DNA of 14,434 nt from assembly GCA_038241115.1 (NCBI GenBank), contig JBBRGA010000088.1, positions 1 through 14,434 of the forward strand. Direction: 5' to 3'. The stretch comes from JANYJJ01 sp038241115 (GTDB lineage: Bacteria; Pseudomonadota; Gammaproteobacteria; Burkholderiales; Burkholderiaceae_C). A program made the translations under genes and the position numbers. The notes under the pieces were generated by a model. The model was not told the DNA's origin. It ran no database searches and worked only from the letters and a program-made list of their open reading frames with translations. Below are positions 7,328-14,312 of the stretch, piece by piece (the stretch's first letter is position 1; each line of letters starts with the position of its first letter).

Positions 7328-8301
7328 GTGCGGCTGCCTTCATTTTTCGTCAACTGCGCAAGCAGCAGTTTGGACAGCGCCAGCACCACAAACGTGATGA
7401 AGAACAACACCAAGCCCAAGTAAATCAGCGAGGCTTGATGCAAACCTTCACCAGCTTCCGCAAACTCATTTGCCAAAGCCGAAGTAATGCTATTGGCGGC
7501 TTCGAACACCGACAAGCTGTTCAACTGGTTGAAGTTGCCGATGACAAAAGTGACCGCCATGGTTTCGCCGATGGCCCGGCCCAAACCCAGCATGATTCCG
7601 CCCACCACACCGGTTTTGGTGTACGGCAAAACCACTTTGAAAACAACTTCCCAAGTCGTGGCCCCCAACGCATAGGCCGACTCTTTCAGCATGGGCGGAG
7701 TGATGTCGAACACGTCGCGCATCACCGATGCAATGAAGGGAATGATCATGATCGCGAGGATGATGCCGGCCGACAAAATGCCAATGCCTACAGGCGCTCC
7801 CGACACCAAGTCGCGCAGCACGGGCACGTCCCCGAACAGCTTTTGCAAGGGTCGTTGCACATAGGTGGACAGCACCGGGCTGAACACCAACAAGCCCCAC
7901 ATGCCGTAAACGATGGACGGTACGGCAGCCAGCAATTCAACCGCTATGCCCAAAGGCCGGCGCAGCCACTGCGGCGACAACTCGGTCAAAAAAAGTGCAA
8001 TCCCAAAACTCACTGGAACGGCGATGCACAGCGCGATGAACGAAGTCATCAGCGTGCCATAAATCATCACCAAGCCGCCGTAACTGTTTTTGACCGGGTC
8101 CCATTCGCTGCGCCACAGAAAACTCAAACCGTATTCGCGGATGGCGGGCATGGCGCCGATGACCAGCGAGACGATGATGGCGGCCAGCAAGCCCAAAGTA
8201 ATCAACGCTGCCGCGTGAGCCAAAGCAGAAAATATTTTGTCTGCCCACGACGAGGAACGTCTGGACGCCGGAGGCCTGCCCATCGGGTCTGATCGCTGCA
8301 T
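7324..8301 (-). CDS. pstC: Phosphate ABC transporter permease PstC
   Basis: An inner-membrane permease of 325 residues from the ATG at 8301, with about six membrane segments. Family marks are FLWRSEWDPVKNSYGGLVMIYGT, FGIALFLTELSP, AAVPSIVYGMWGLLVF, IIPFIASVMRDVF and the EAA loop KESAYALGATTWEVVFKVVLPYTKTGVVGG. With PstA it forms the phosphate pathway. The start is uncertain: GTG at 8343 would add 14 residues and ATG at 8283 would remove six, and none has a good ribosome-binding site. I chose 8301 because it gives the usual short hydrophilic N-terminus before the first span. A perfect stem-loop in the pstS-pstC gap (8364-8393) precedes it. Confidence 0.95.
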   Translation of the reverse strand: MQRSDPMGRPPASRRSSSWADKIFSALAHAAALITLGLLAAIIVSLVIGAMPAIREYGLSFLWRSEWDPVKNSYGGLVMIYGTLMTSFIALCIAVPVSFGIALFLTELSPQWLRRPLGIAVELLAAVPSIVYGMWGLLVFSPVLSTYVQRPLQKLFGDVPVLRDLVSGAPVGIGILSAGIILAIMIIPFIASVMRDVFDITPPMLKESAYALGATTWEVVFKVVLPYTKTGVVGGIMLGLGRAIGETMAVTFVIGNFNQLNSLSVFEAANSITSALANEFAEAGEGLHQASLIYLGLVLFFITFVVLALSKLLLAQLTKNEGSRT

Positions 8302-8363
8302 GGTGGCGTCTTGGTAGTGGGAGGCGGGCAGTGTAGCGGCCACGTTACGTCCGATCAGGTAGA

Positions 8364-8393
8364 ACTGACAGCGGTTGGAAAATCGCTGTCAGT
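8364..8393 (-). promoter_or_regulatory. Stem-loop between pstS and pstC
   Basis: A perfect 10-bp inverted repeat (ACTGACAGCG at 8364-8373 and CGCTGTCAGT at 8384-8393) with a 10-base loop lies between pstS and pstC. No T-run follows on the minus strand, so it is not a standard terminator. Its position is typical of hairpins that protect the upstream mRNA from 3' decay or partly stop transcription, leaving more of the binding-protein message. The arms contain CTGTCA, the Pho-box core, but in inverted rather than tandem arrangement. Confidence 0.7.
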
Positions 8394-8435
8394 GGTCTTC
8401 ACAGAATGCTCGAACCGATGCGCTTCTTTGAGCGC

Positions 8436-9491
8436 TTATTTGAACGCCACTGGCTTGCCTGCGGCGTCTTTGACGTCGAGCCACTGCTTGCGCACTAAAG
8501 CCTTCACAGGCGCAGGAAGCGACACGTATTCCAGATCTTCCGCCATCTTGTCGCCCGAATTGAAGGCCCATTCGAAGAACTTCAACGAATTGCTGGCTTG
8601 CACGGGTTTATCTTGCGCCTTGTGCATCAAGATGAAAGTCGCGCCCGACAAGGGCCACGTGTCTTTTCCGGGTTGCTCGGTCAGCACTTGATAAAACGTC
8701 TTGCTCCAATCAGCACCAGCGGCGGCAGCCTTGAAGTTCAAGTCGTCTGGGGTGGCGAAGTTGCCGTCTTTGTTTTTCAACAAAGTGAAAGTCATTTTGT
8801 TCTGCTTGACGTAGGCGTATTCCACATAACCGATCGAGTTCGGTAAGCGCGACACGAACGCCGCCACTCCCTCGTTGCCCTTGCCGCCGGTGCCAATCGG
8901 CCAGTTCACTGCAGTGCCCTCACCCACTTTGGCTTTCCAGTCTTCGTTTACCTTGGACAAATAGTTGGTAAAAATAAAACTGGTGCCCGAACCATCGGCC
9001 CGACGCACAACAGAGATCACTTCGTCTGGAAGCACAACTCCAGGGTTGAGGCTGGTCACTGCAGGATCATTCCACTTGGTGATCTTGCCAAGGTAGATGT
9101 CACCCAAAACGCGTCCAGTCAGCTTCATCTGGCCGGGAGCGATGCCTTTGATATTGATGACCGGGACCACTCCACCGATCACCGTTGGGAATTGGACCAA
9201 GCCATCGGCTGCCAGTTCCTCATCCTTCAGCGGCATGTCAGACGCGCCAAAGTCGACCGTCTTCCCGCGGATTTGCTTGAGGCCCGCACTCGATCCGACC
9301 GACTGGTAATTGATACGCGCACCAGTGGCTTTGTTGTAAGCGTCGGCCCACTTAGAGTAAAGAGGGGCTGGAAAAGAAGCACCCGCTCCGGTGACGTCTT
9401 GCGCCTGCGCGTTGCTACTGAGCACGGCAGTGAATCCAATGAGGCTGGCCAAGGAAACCGCAGAGGCCAAGGAATTTGATTTGAAGTTCAT
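8436..9491 (-). CDS. pstS: Periplasmic phosphate-binding protein PstS
   Basis: A 351-residue substrate-binding protein that captures phosphate in the periplasm for PstCAB. A Sec signal peptide is visible: basic start (MNFKSNS), hydrophobic core, and an AQA cleavage motif near residue 30, giving a mature start near QDVTGAGASF. Phosphate-binding motifs of the PstS family are present: GAGASFPAPLYSKW, SVGSSAG, DFGASDMPL and RADGSGTSFIFTNYLS. The ATG at 9491 is chosen because AAAGG lies about 7 bases upstream and it begins the signal peptide. The frame is open to 9572, but the extra 27 residues would bury the signal sequence and would cover the predicted -10. It is the first gene of the operon, behind a candidate Pho promoter. 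Confidence 0.97.
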   Translation of the reverse strand: MNFKSNSLASAVSLASLIGFTAVLSSNAQAQDVTGAGASFPAPLYSKWADAYNKATGARINYQSVGSSAGLKQIRGKTVDFGASDMPLKDEELAADGLVQFPTVIGGVVPVINIKGIAPGQMKLTGRVLGDIYLGKITKWNDPAVTSLNPGVVLPDEVISVVRRADGSGTSFIFTNYLSKVNEDWKAKVGEGTAVNWPIGTGGKGNEGVAAFVSRLPNSIGYVEYAYVKQNKMTFTLLKNKDGNFATPDDLNFKAAAAGADWSKTFYQVLTEQPGKDTWPLSGATFILMHKAQDKPVQASNSLKFFEWAFNSGDKMAEDLEYVSLPAPVKALVRKQWLDVKDAAGKPVAFK

Positions 9492-9536
9492 GAGCTCGCC
9501 TTTCATCCCACTTAGGGGTAGTGTTTGCATGGCGAG

Positions 9537-9581
9537 ACTGTAAAAGTCGATTGTGACAAGCGCGTGAATCAAAGATGACTC
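9537..9581 (-). promoter_or_regulatory. Candidate PhoB-dependent promoter of pstS
   Basis: On the pstS coding strand three 7-base elements recur every 11 bases: GAGTCAT (9581-9575), GATTCAC (9570-9564) and TTGTCAC (9559-9553). They match the half Pho box CTGTCA(T/C) at about 5, 4 and 6 of 7 positions. The last is followed by 10 bases and then TACAGT (9542-9537), a plausible -10. In E. coli pstS the Pho box likewise ends about 10 bases before the -10 and replaces the -35. A start near 9530 would give a leader of about 40 bases. This is inferred from spacing and motif match only. Confidence 0.65.
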
Positions 9582-9633
9582 GACGAGGCAAGTTGCAAAC
9601 CAAACTGATCACTCGAAACTGCCTTGTCTGTGA

Positions 9634-9651
9634 CTGTCACCAAACCGTCAC
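9634..9651 (+). promoter_or_regulatory. Near-consensus Pho box in reverse orientation to pstS
   Basis: CTGTCAC-CAAA-CCGTCAC agrees with the 7-4-7 PhoB site (CTGTCAT, four A/T-rich bases, CTGTCAC/T) at 13 of 14 half-site positions. It reads on the plus strand, pointing away from pstS, and lies 53 bases beyond the tandem elements of the pstS promoter candidate. It may help recruit PhoB to pstS or serve a plus-strand transcript. No gene is evident on the plus strand beyond it. Confidence 0.6.
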
Positions 9652-9656
9652 ATCAA

Positions 9657-9814
9657 TATTGATCCGGCCCGATGAAATACGAATTTTTTGTCCCGTTCGC
9701 CCTGAGGTGGCTTTTCCGATCATCCTGAGGTATCGAAGGAAGGGTCAGCGTCACAGTAAGAGTGCTTCGATACCTCATCACGAACGGTGAACACTTCATC
9801 GGGCCGGAGCAATA
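9657..9814. repeat. 158-bp nested palindromic extragenic element (REP/MITE-like)
   Basis: Three nested inverted repeats fill this stretch. The outer arms are 9657-9676 and 9795-9814, 20 bases with one mismatch (core CCGGCCCGATGAA). The middle arms are CCGTTCG (9693-9699) and CGAACGG (9781-9787). The inner arms are a perfect 13-bp pair, TGAGGTATCGAAG (9726-9738) and CTTCGATACCTCA (9765-9777). CCTGAGGT occurs twice (9701-9708, 9724-9731), which looks like a small internal duplication. No ORF worth calling lies inside. It starts 3 bases after the glmM stop. The inner sequences resemble a palindrome I recall as widespread in betaproteobacterial intergenic DNA. With the two Pho regions it accounts for the 326-base gene-free gap 9492-9817. 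Confidence 0.75.
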
Positions 9815-9817
9815 AGG

Positions 9818-11155
9818 TCAACGCAGCGTGTCCGCAATGCGCTGCGCGCACGCCTGCGCCTGCGCGGCGTCGCGTGCCTCGACCATGACGCGCACCACCG
9901 GTTCCGTACCCGAAGCCCGAATCAAGACCCGGCCGGTCTCGCCAAGCTCGTCAATGACGACTTGTTGGACATGGGCGAGCGCGGCGTTCGAATTCCAGTC
10001 GTGACCCGGCTGCAGACGCACGTTGATCAGGACCTGCGGGAACAACGTGACTTCGCTGAGTTGCTGTGAAAGCGTCCTGCCGCTGCGGCTGATGGCTTGC
10101 AGCACCTGCAAAGCACTCACGATGCCGTCGCCGGTGGTGTGTTTGTCCAGCGCCAGCAAATGGCCTGAACCTTCACCGCCCAGCAACCAGCCGCGCGCCG
10201 AGAGTTCCTCCAGAACATAGCGGTCACCCACCTTTGCGCGTACGAACTCAACCCCGCGCGCCTTGATGGCCAACTCAACCGACAAGTTCGTCATCAAAGT
10301 GCCAACTGCGCCAGGCACATTGAGGCCTTGGGCCAAGCGGTCGGTAACCATGACATACAGAAGCTCGTCACCGTTGTACAGGCGACCCGACTCGTCGACC
10401 AACTGCAAACGGTCGGCGTCCCCGTCCAACGCCACGCCGTAGTCAGCTTTGTTGTCTTTGACCGATTGCACCAAGGCCGTCGGCGCAGTGGCACCGAACC
10501 CCGCGTTGATGTTGATCCCGTTGGGCTCGCAGCCAATGGCTATCACCTCAGCGCCCAGCTCGTGGAAGACTTCAGGGGCTACGTGATAGGCCGCGCCGTG
10601 CGCCGCATCGACCACGATCTTCAACCCCTTCAACGACAGATCACTGCCAAACGTACTTTTGCAAAATTCGATGTACCGACCACGTGCGTCGTCGAGGCGC
10701 TTGGCCTTGCCTAGCTGCGCCGACACAACCCACTGTGGAGACGTGGCCAGCATGGATTCGACTTCCTGCTCCCAAGCTTCAGGCAACTTCTCACCGCGAG
10801 CAGAAAAAAACTTGATGCCGTTATCGTCAAACGGGTTGTGCGATGCGCTGATCACCACGCCCAAGTCAAGCTTGAGCGTGCGCGTGAGGTACGCCACACC
10901 CGGCGTGGGCAATGGGCCGGTGAGCAACACGTCTACTCCGGCAGAAGCGAATCCTGCTTCAAGCGAGGACTCGATCATGTACCCAGAGATGCGAGTGTCT
11001 TTGCCGATCAAAACCTTGGGCTTGCGCTCTGCAGTTTGGTATCGCTTAAGGACTTGACCGACCGCATGGCCCAAGCGCAGCATGAAGTCAGGGGTGATGG
11101 GACTCTGTCCGACCGTACCGCGTATGCCGTCGGTCCCAAAATAAATTCGGCTCAT
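9818..11155 (-). CDS. glmM: Phosphoglucosamine mutase GlmM
   Basis: Converts glucosamine-6-phosphate to glucosamine-1-phosphate on the route to UDP-GlcNAc, and so to peptidoglycan and lipopolysaccharide. From the ATG at 11155 it has 445 residues, the usual length, starting MSRIYFGTDGIRGTVG. Visible motifs: the phosphoserine loop VVISASHNPFDDNGIKFF (serine near residue 105), the metal-binding loop DGDADR (about 244-249), the sugar-binding GGEGSGH, and the C-terminal phosphate-binding RASGTEPVVRVMVE. An upstream in-frame ATG at 11197 would add 14 residues that are not part of the family, so I take 11155, although its ribosome-binding site is weak. It follows folP by 96 bases, as in the common ftsH-folP-glmM order. 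Confidence 0.97.
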   Translation of the reverse strand: MSRIYFGTDGIRGTVGQSPITPDFMLRLGHAVGQVLKRYQTAERKPKVLIGKDTRISGYMIESSLEAGFASAGVDVLLTGPLPTPGVAYLTRTLKLDLGVVISASHNPFDDNGIKFFSARGEKLPEAWEQEVESMLATSPQWVVSAQLGKAKRLDDARGRYIEFCKSTFGSDLSLKGLKIVVDAAHGAAYHVAPEVFHELGAEVIAIGCEPNGININAGFGATAPTALVQSVKDNKADYGVALDGDADRLQLVDESGRLYNGDELLYVMVTDRLAQGLNVPGAVGTLMTNLSVELAIKARGVEFVRAKVGDRYVLEELSARGWLLGGEGSGHLLALDKHTTGDGIVSALQVLQAISRSGRTLSQQLSEVTLFPQVLINVRLQPGHDWNSNAALAHVQQVVIDELGETGRVLIRASGTEPVVRVMVEARDAAQAQACAQRIADTLR

Positions 11156-11251
11156 AGTGATGATCTGTCTCGCTGATTGGCTTTGTGTGACGCGCATTGT
11201 CTCGGATCGAAGCGTTGCTCTTGTCCCGCGCGAAACTGCTTCCTCTGACCA

Positions 11252-12082
11252 TCAACCGATCAAACCTGCCGCCTTCCAAACCTTGAACGCATCCACTGTT
11301 GCCTCCACATCGTGCACGCGCACGATGCTGGCACCCCTTTGAACCGCTGCCAAAGCTGCCGCGACACTTGAAATGACGCGGTCACCGGCGGCCTTTCCTG
11401 TGACTGAACCCAGCGTCGATTTGCGCGACCATCCCAACATCAGCGGTTGCCCCAAAGACTGCAATTCAGCTTGGCGCCGCAACAGTTCGAGGTTGTGGGC
11501 CACCGTTTTGCCAAAGCCGATGCCAGGATCAAGAACGATACGGTCGAGCGCGACGCTATGTGATGTCAGCGCATCAACTCTAAGAGCTAAGAAGCTGCTG
11601 ACCTCGCTGACGACATCTGAGTACTCGGGCGCGGTTTGCATGCCCTGCGGCAGGCCCTGCATGTGCATCAAACAAACTCCGCAGGTTGCAGACGCCACCA
11701 CGGCAGCGACGGCGCCTGGAGCACGCAAAGCATTGATGTCATTGATGACGTCAACACCCATGTCGAGCGCTCGTTGCATCACCTCGGTTTTAGTGGTGTC
11801 AAGTGAGATCGGGCAACCCAACCCGAGTGCGCCAACAAGAACTGGATGCAGGCGGCGCCACTCATCTTGCCAAGTCACGGCTTCGGCGCCAGGTCGTGAC
11901 GATTCAGCTCCGAGATCCAAGATATCCGCACCCTCACGCAACAAGGCTTCGCAATGTGCCAGCGCAGCGGTGCTGTTCAAAAACTGACCACCGTCTGAGA
12001 AAGAGTCGGGCGTCACATTCACAATGCCCATCACCCGAGGTGCATTCAGATCTATGCGGAAGCGACTGGTCTGCCAGATCAT
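11252..12082 (-). CDS. folP: Dihydropteroate synthase FolP
   Basis: Joins p-aminobenzoate to 6-hydroxymethyl-dihydropterin diphosphate to make dihydropteroate in folate synthesis; it is the target of sulfonamides. The protein has 276 residues and a TIM-barrel pattern with the family motifs GIVNVTPDSFSDGG (19-32), GAESSRPGA (57-65), ISLDTTK, NDINALR, MHMQG, DPGIGFGKT, GWSRKS and VRVHDV. I see no insertion in the second or third loop of the kind linked with resistance. The ATG at 12082 gives the normal N-terminus but has no clear ribosome-binding site. A terminator after ftsH separates it from that gene, so it probably has its own promoter in 12083-12190; I could not identify one. Confidence 0.97.
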   Translation of the reverse strand: MIWQTSRFRIDLNAPRVMGIVNVTPDSFSDGGQFLNSTAALAHCEALLREGADILDLGAESSRPGAEAVTWQDEWRRLHPVLVGALGLGCPISLDTTKTEVMQRALDMGVDVINDINALRAPGAVAAVVASATCGVCLMHMQGLPQGMQTAPEYSDVVSEVSSFLALRVDALTSHSVALDRIVLDPGIGFGKTVAHNLELLRRQAELQSLGQPLMLGWSRKSTLGSVTGKAAGDRVISSVAAALAAVQRGASIVRVHDVEATVDAFKVWKAAGLIG

Positions 12083-12153
12083 GCGAACGGAAAATTCAAA
12101 GTAACTAAACCATGTAGGTTCGCCAGAAGCAGATTCAGCTGACGAAGGCTTCG

Positions 12154-12190
12154 GGCAAAAAGGAACCAGGCAAAAAGGAACCAGGCAAAA
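12154..12190. repeat. 15-bp tandem repeat, about 2.5 copies
   Basis: The unit GGCAAAAAGGAACCA occurs at 12154-12168 and 12169-12183, followed by a partial copy GGCAAAA (12184-12190). It fills the space between the ftsH terminator hairpin and the folP upstream region, and is a likely product of replication slippage. The rest of this gap (12083-12153) shows only a short palindrome, CGAAGGCTTCG, at 12143-12153. Confidence 0.85.
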
Positions 12191-12217
12191 GAAAACGGGG
12201 CCACAGCCCCGTTTTTT
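12187..12217 (-). terminator. Bidirectional intrinsic terminator after ftsH
   Basis: A perfect 10-bp stem (AAAACGGGGC at 12192-12201, GCCCCGTTTT at 12206-12215) has the loop CACA. Read on the minus strand it follows the ftsH stop by about 30 bases and is succeeded by TTTTCTTTT. On the plus strand six T's follow, so it could work in both directions. Its likely role is to end the ftsH transcript before folP. Confidence 0.88.
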
Positions 12218-12246
12218 AAAACTGATTGAGCAACCGAAAGATCGGT

Positions 12247-14151
12247 CTACGCAGCCGCCGGGGCGGGGTCTGACACGACCGGCGTTGACGGTCCGCCAGG
12301 AGTCTTGCTGTTACTTGGTGTCCAGTCCTTCGGAGGGCGCGGCGTGCGGTTGTTCATGATGTCATCGATCTGCTCGGCATCAATGGTTTCCCATTCCAAC
12401 AAGGCCTTGGCCATAACGTGCATTTTGTCTTGGTTACCCTCTATGAGTTTGCGTGCAATGGCGTATTGCTCGTCGATGATTCGGCGAATTACGGCATCGA
12501 CTTTGCGCATTGTTTCCTCTGACATGCTCGTCGTTTTGGTTACTGATCGGCCCAAAAACACCTCGCCTTCGTTCTCCGCATAAACCATTGTGCCTAATTC
12601 ATCGGTCATGCCGTAGCGCGTAACCATATCGCGGGCAATAGACGTGGCTCGCTCGAAGTCGTTGCTTGCACCGGTGGTCATCTGGTTCATGAACACCTCT
12701 TCGGCAATGCGGCCACCAAAGAGCACCGATATTGTCGACAACATGCGTTCCTTGTCCAAGCTGTAGCGGTCACCTTCAGGCAATTGCATCGTCACGCCAA
12801 GTGCACGACCGCGAGGGATAACGGTGACTTTGTGTACGGGATCTGTTTTGGGCATCAAGCGCGCCACCAAAGCGTGACCTGACTCGTGGTAAGCCGTGTT
12901 CTTCCGTTCCTCCTCTGGCATGACCATCGATTTGCGCTCCGGCCCCATCATGATCTTGTCTTTGGCCTTCTCGAAGTCGACCATTTCAACAACCCGTCCA
13001 TTTCGACGAGCCGCGAACAAGGCGGACTCGTTCACCAAGTTGGCTAAATCTGCACCCGAAAAGCCAGGTGTGCCACGCGCGAGGATGTCCGCCCGTATGT
13101 CTTGTCCGACAGGCACTTTACGCATGTGTACATTCAAAATCTGCTCACGACCCCGGACGTCTGGCAATGTCACGTAAACCTGCCTGTCGAAGCGGCCGGG
13201 TCTCAACAACGCCGGATCCAATATGTCAGGACGGTTCGTTGCTGCCATCACGATGACGCCCACATTGGTTTCAAAGCCGTCCATTTCGACCAACATTTGA
13301 TTCAAGGTTTGCTCACGCTCATCGTTGCCACCGCCCAAACCAGCGCCGCGGTGACGACCGACAGCATCGATTTCATCGATAAAAATAATACAGGGTGAGC
13401 TCTTTTTTGCTTGCTCAAACATGTCCCGAACACGTGCGGCTCCGACGCCAACAAACATTTCCACGAAGTCAGATCCACTGATAGCAAAAAATGGAACCTT
13501 TGCTTCACCAGCTATAGATTTCGCCAGCAAGGTTTTACCTGTTCCGGGAGGGCCAACCAGCAAGACGCCGCGCGGAATTCGCCCGCCTAGTTTCTGAAAT
13601 TTAGCCGGATCCCGCAGAAAGTCGACCAGTTCTTTGACCTCTTCTTTGGCTTCGTCGCATCCAGCGACGTCGGCGAAAGTCGTGGTGTTATTTGCCTCGT
13701 CAAGAAGTTTGGCTTTGCTTTTGCCGAAGCTGAAAGCACCGCCTTTGCCGCCGCCTTGCATCTGACGCATAAAGTAAACCCAGACGCCAATGAGCAACAA
13801 CATCGGACCCCAAGAGACCAGGATATTCATCAGAAGCGATGGCTCCTCACGAGGCTTCACGTCGAATTTCACACCGGCGTTGATGAGGTCACCTACCAAG
13901 CCACGATCGAGATAAGTCGCTGTACTGCGAAGGCGCTTGTCATCGCTGGTGGTCGCAACGATCTCTGTGCCGCCTTGACCTTCTTGCAAAGTGACCGATT
14001 TGATCCGCTTGCTCCGCACTTCTTCCAAGAAATCGGAATAACCTATCTGTCCGCCGGACGTTGTACTGCGGTCGAACTGCTTGAAAACAGTGAAGAGCAC
14101 TAGTGCAATCACCAGCCAAACCGCGACTTTCGAAAACCATTGATTGTTCAA
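12247..14151 (-). CDS. ftsH: ATP-dependent zinc metalloprotease FtsH
   Basis: A membrane-anchored AAA+ protease that degrades misfolded membrane proteins and regulators such as LpxC and sigma-32 in E. coli. It has 634 residues from TTG 14151. In order: membrane segment 1 (about 8-23), a periplasmic domain, membrane segment 2 (about 105-127), Walker A GPPGTGKT (200-207), the pore motif FVGVGA, Walker B CIIFIDEIDAVG, the second region of homology with ATNRPDILDPALLRPGRFDR, the zinc site HESGH (422-426) with third-ligand Asp in TGASNDFERA, and a Pro/Ser-rich C-terminal tail. Start choice: GTG 14154 and TTG 14151 are adjacent. AGGAG ends only 2 bases before the GTG but 5 before the TTG, and the family begins MNNQWFSK, so TTG is preferred. 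A heat-shock promoter candidate lies upstream. Confidence 0.97.
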   Translation of the reverse strand: MNNQWFSKVAVWLVIALVLFTVFKQFDRSTTSGGQIGYSDFLEEVRSKRIKSVTLQEGQGGTEIVATTSDDKRLRSTATYLDRGLVGDLINAGVKFDVKPREEPSLLMNILVSWGPMLLLIGVWVYFMRQMQGGGKGGAFSFGKSKAKLLDEANNTTTFADVAGCDEAKEEVKELVDFLRDPAKFQKLGGRIPRGVLLVGPPGTGKTLLAKSIAGEAKVPFFAISGSDFVEMFVGVGAARVRDMFEQAKKSSPCIIFIDEIDAVGRHRGAGLGGGNDEREQTLNQMLVEMDGFETNVGVIVMAATNRPDILDPALLRPGRFDRQVYVTLPDVRGREQILNVHMRKVPVGQDIRADILARGTPGFSGADLANLVNESALFAARRNGRVVEMVDFEKAKDKIMMGPERKSMVMPEEERKNTAYHESGHALVARLMPKTDPVHKVTVIPRGRALGVTMQLPEGDRYSLDKERMLSTISVLFGGRIAEEVFMNQMTTGASNDFERATSIARDMVTRYGMTDELGTMVYAENEGEVFLGRSVTKTTSMSEETMRKVDAVIRRIIDEQYAIARKLIEGNQDKMHVMAKALLEWETIDAEQIDDIMNNRTPRPPKDWTPSNSKTPGGPSTPVVSDPAPAAA

Positions 14152-14213
14152 CACAGCTCCTGTTGCGCGTTGTTATGCCGAAGGCCGAAAAGCAATGTTC
14201 GGCGACACACAAC

Positions 14214-14241
14214 ACTTGGGGTCTAGTTTATGCGACTCAAG
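14214..14241 (-). promoter_or_regulatory. Candidate sigma-32 (RpoH) promoter of ftsH
   Basis: On the minus strand CTTGAG (14241-14236) is followed by a 14-base spacer and CCCCAAGT (14221-14214). The sigma-32 consensus is CTTGAA, 13-15 bases, CCCCATNT, so the -35 matches 5 of 6 and the -10 matches 6 of 7 fixed positions. Transcription would begin near 14207 and leave a leader of about 55 bases, which contains a 6-bp stem-loop (GCCGAA 14184-14189, TTCGGC 14198-14203). ftsH is a known heat-shock gene in proteobacteria. Motif evidence only. Confidence 0.65.
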
Positions 14242-14312
14242 TCCTGATTCGCTTAGGAGTTCACCACGGCGCGTTCAGGTGTATCCAAGTTTTATGCCCA
14301 GATTTTTTTGAC

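Noticed and set aside
7435..8292. 285-codon plus-strand frame across pstC
   Set aside because: It is antisense to pstC, rich in His, Gln and Arg, with no domain; a typical mirror frame of a high-GC membrane protein.
9575..9790. 71-codon plus-strand frame in the pstS-glmM gap
   Set aside because: It spans the Pho boxes and half of the nested palindrome, has no ribosome-binding site, and its translation is without recognisable features.
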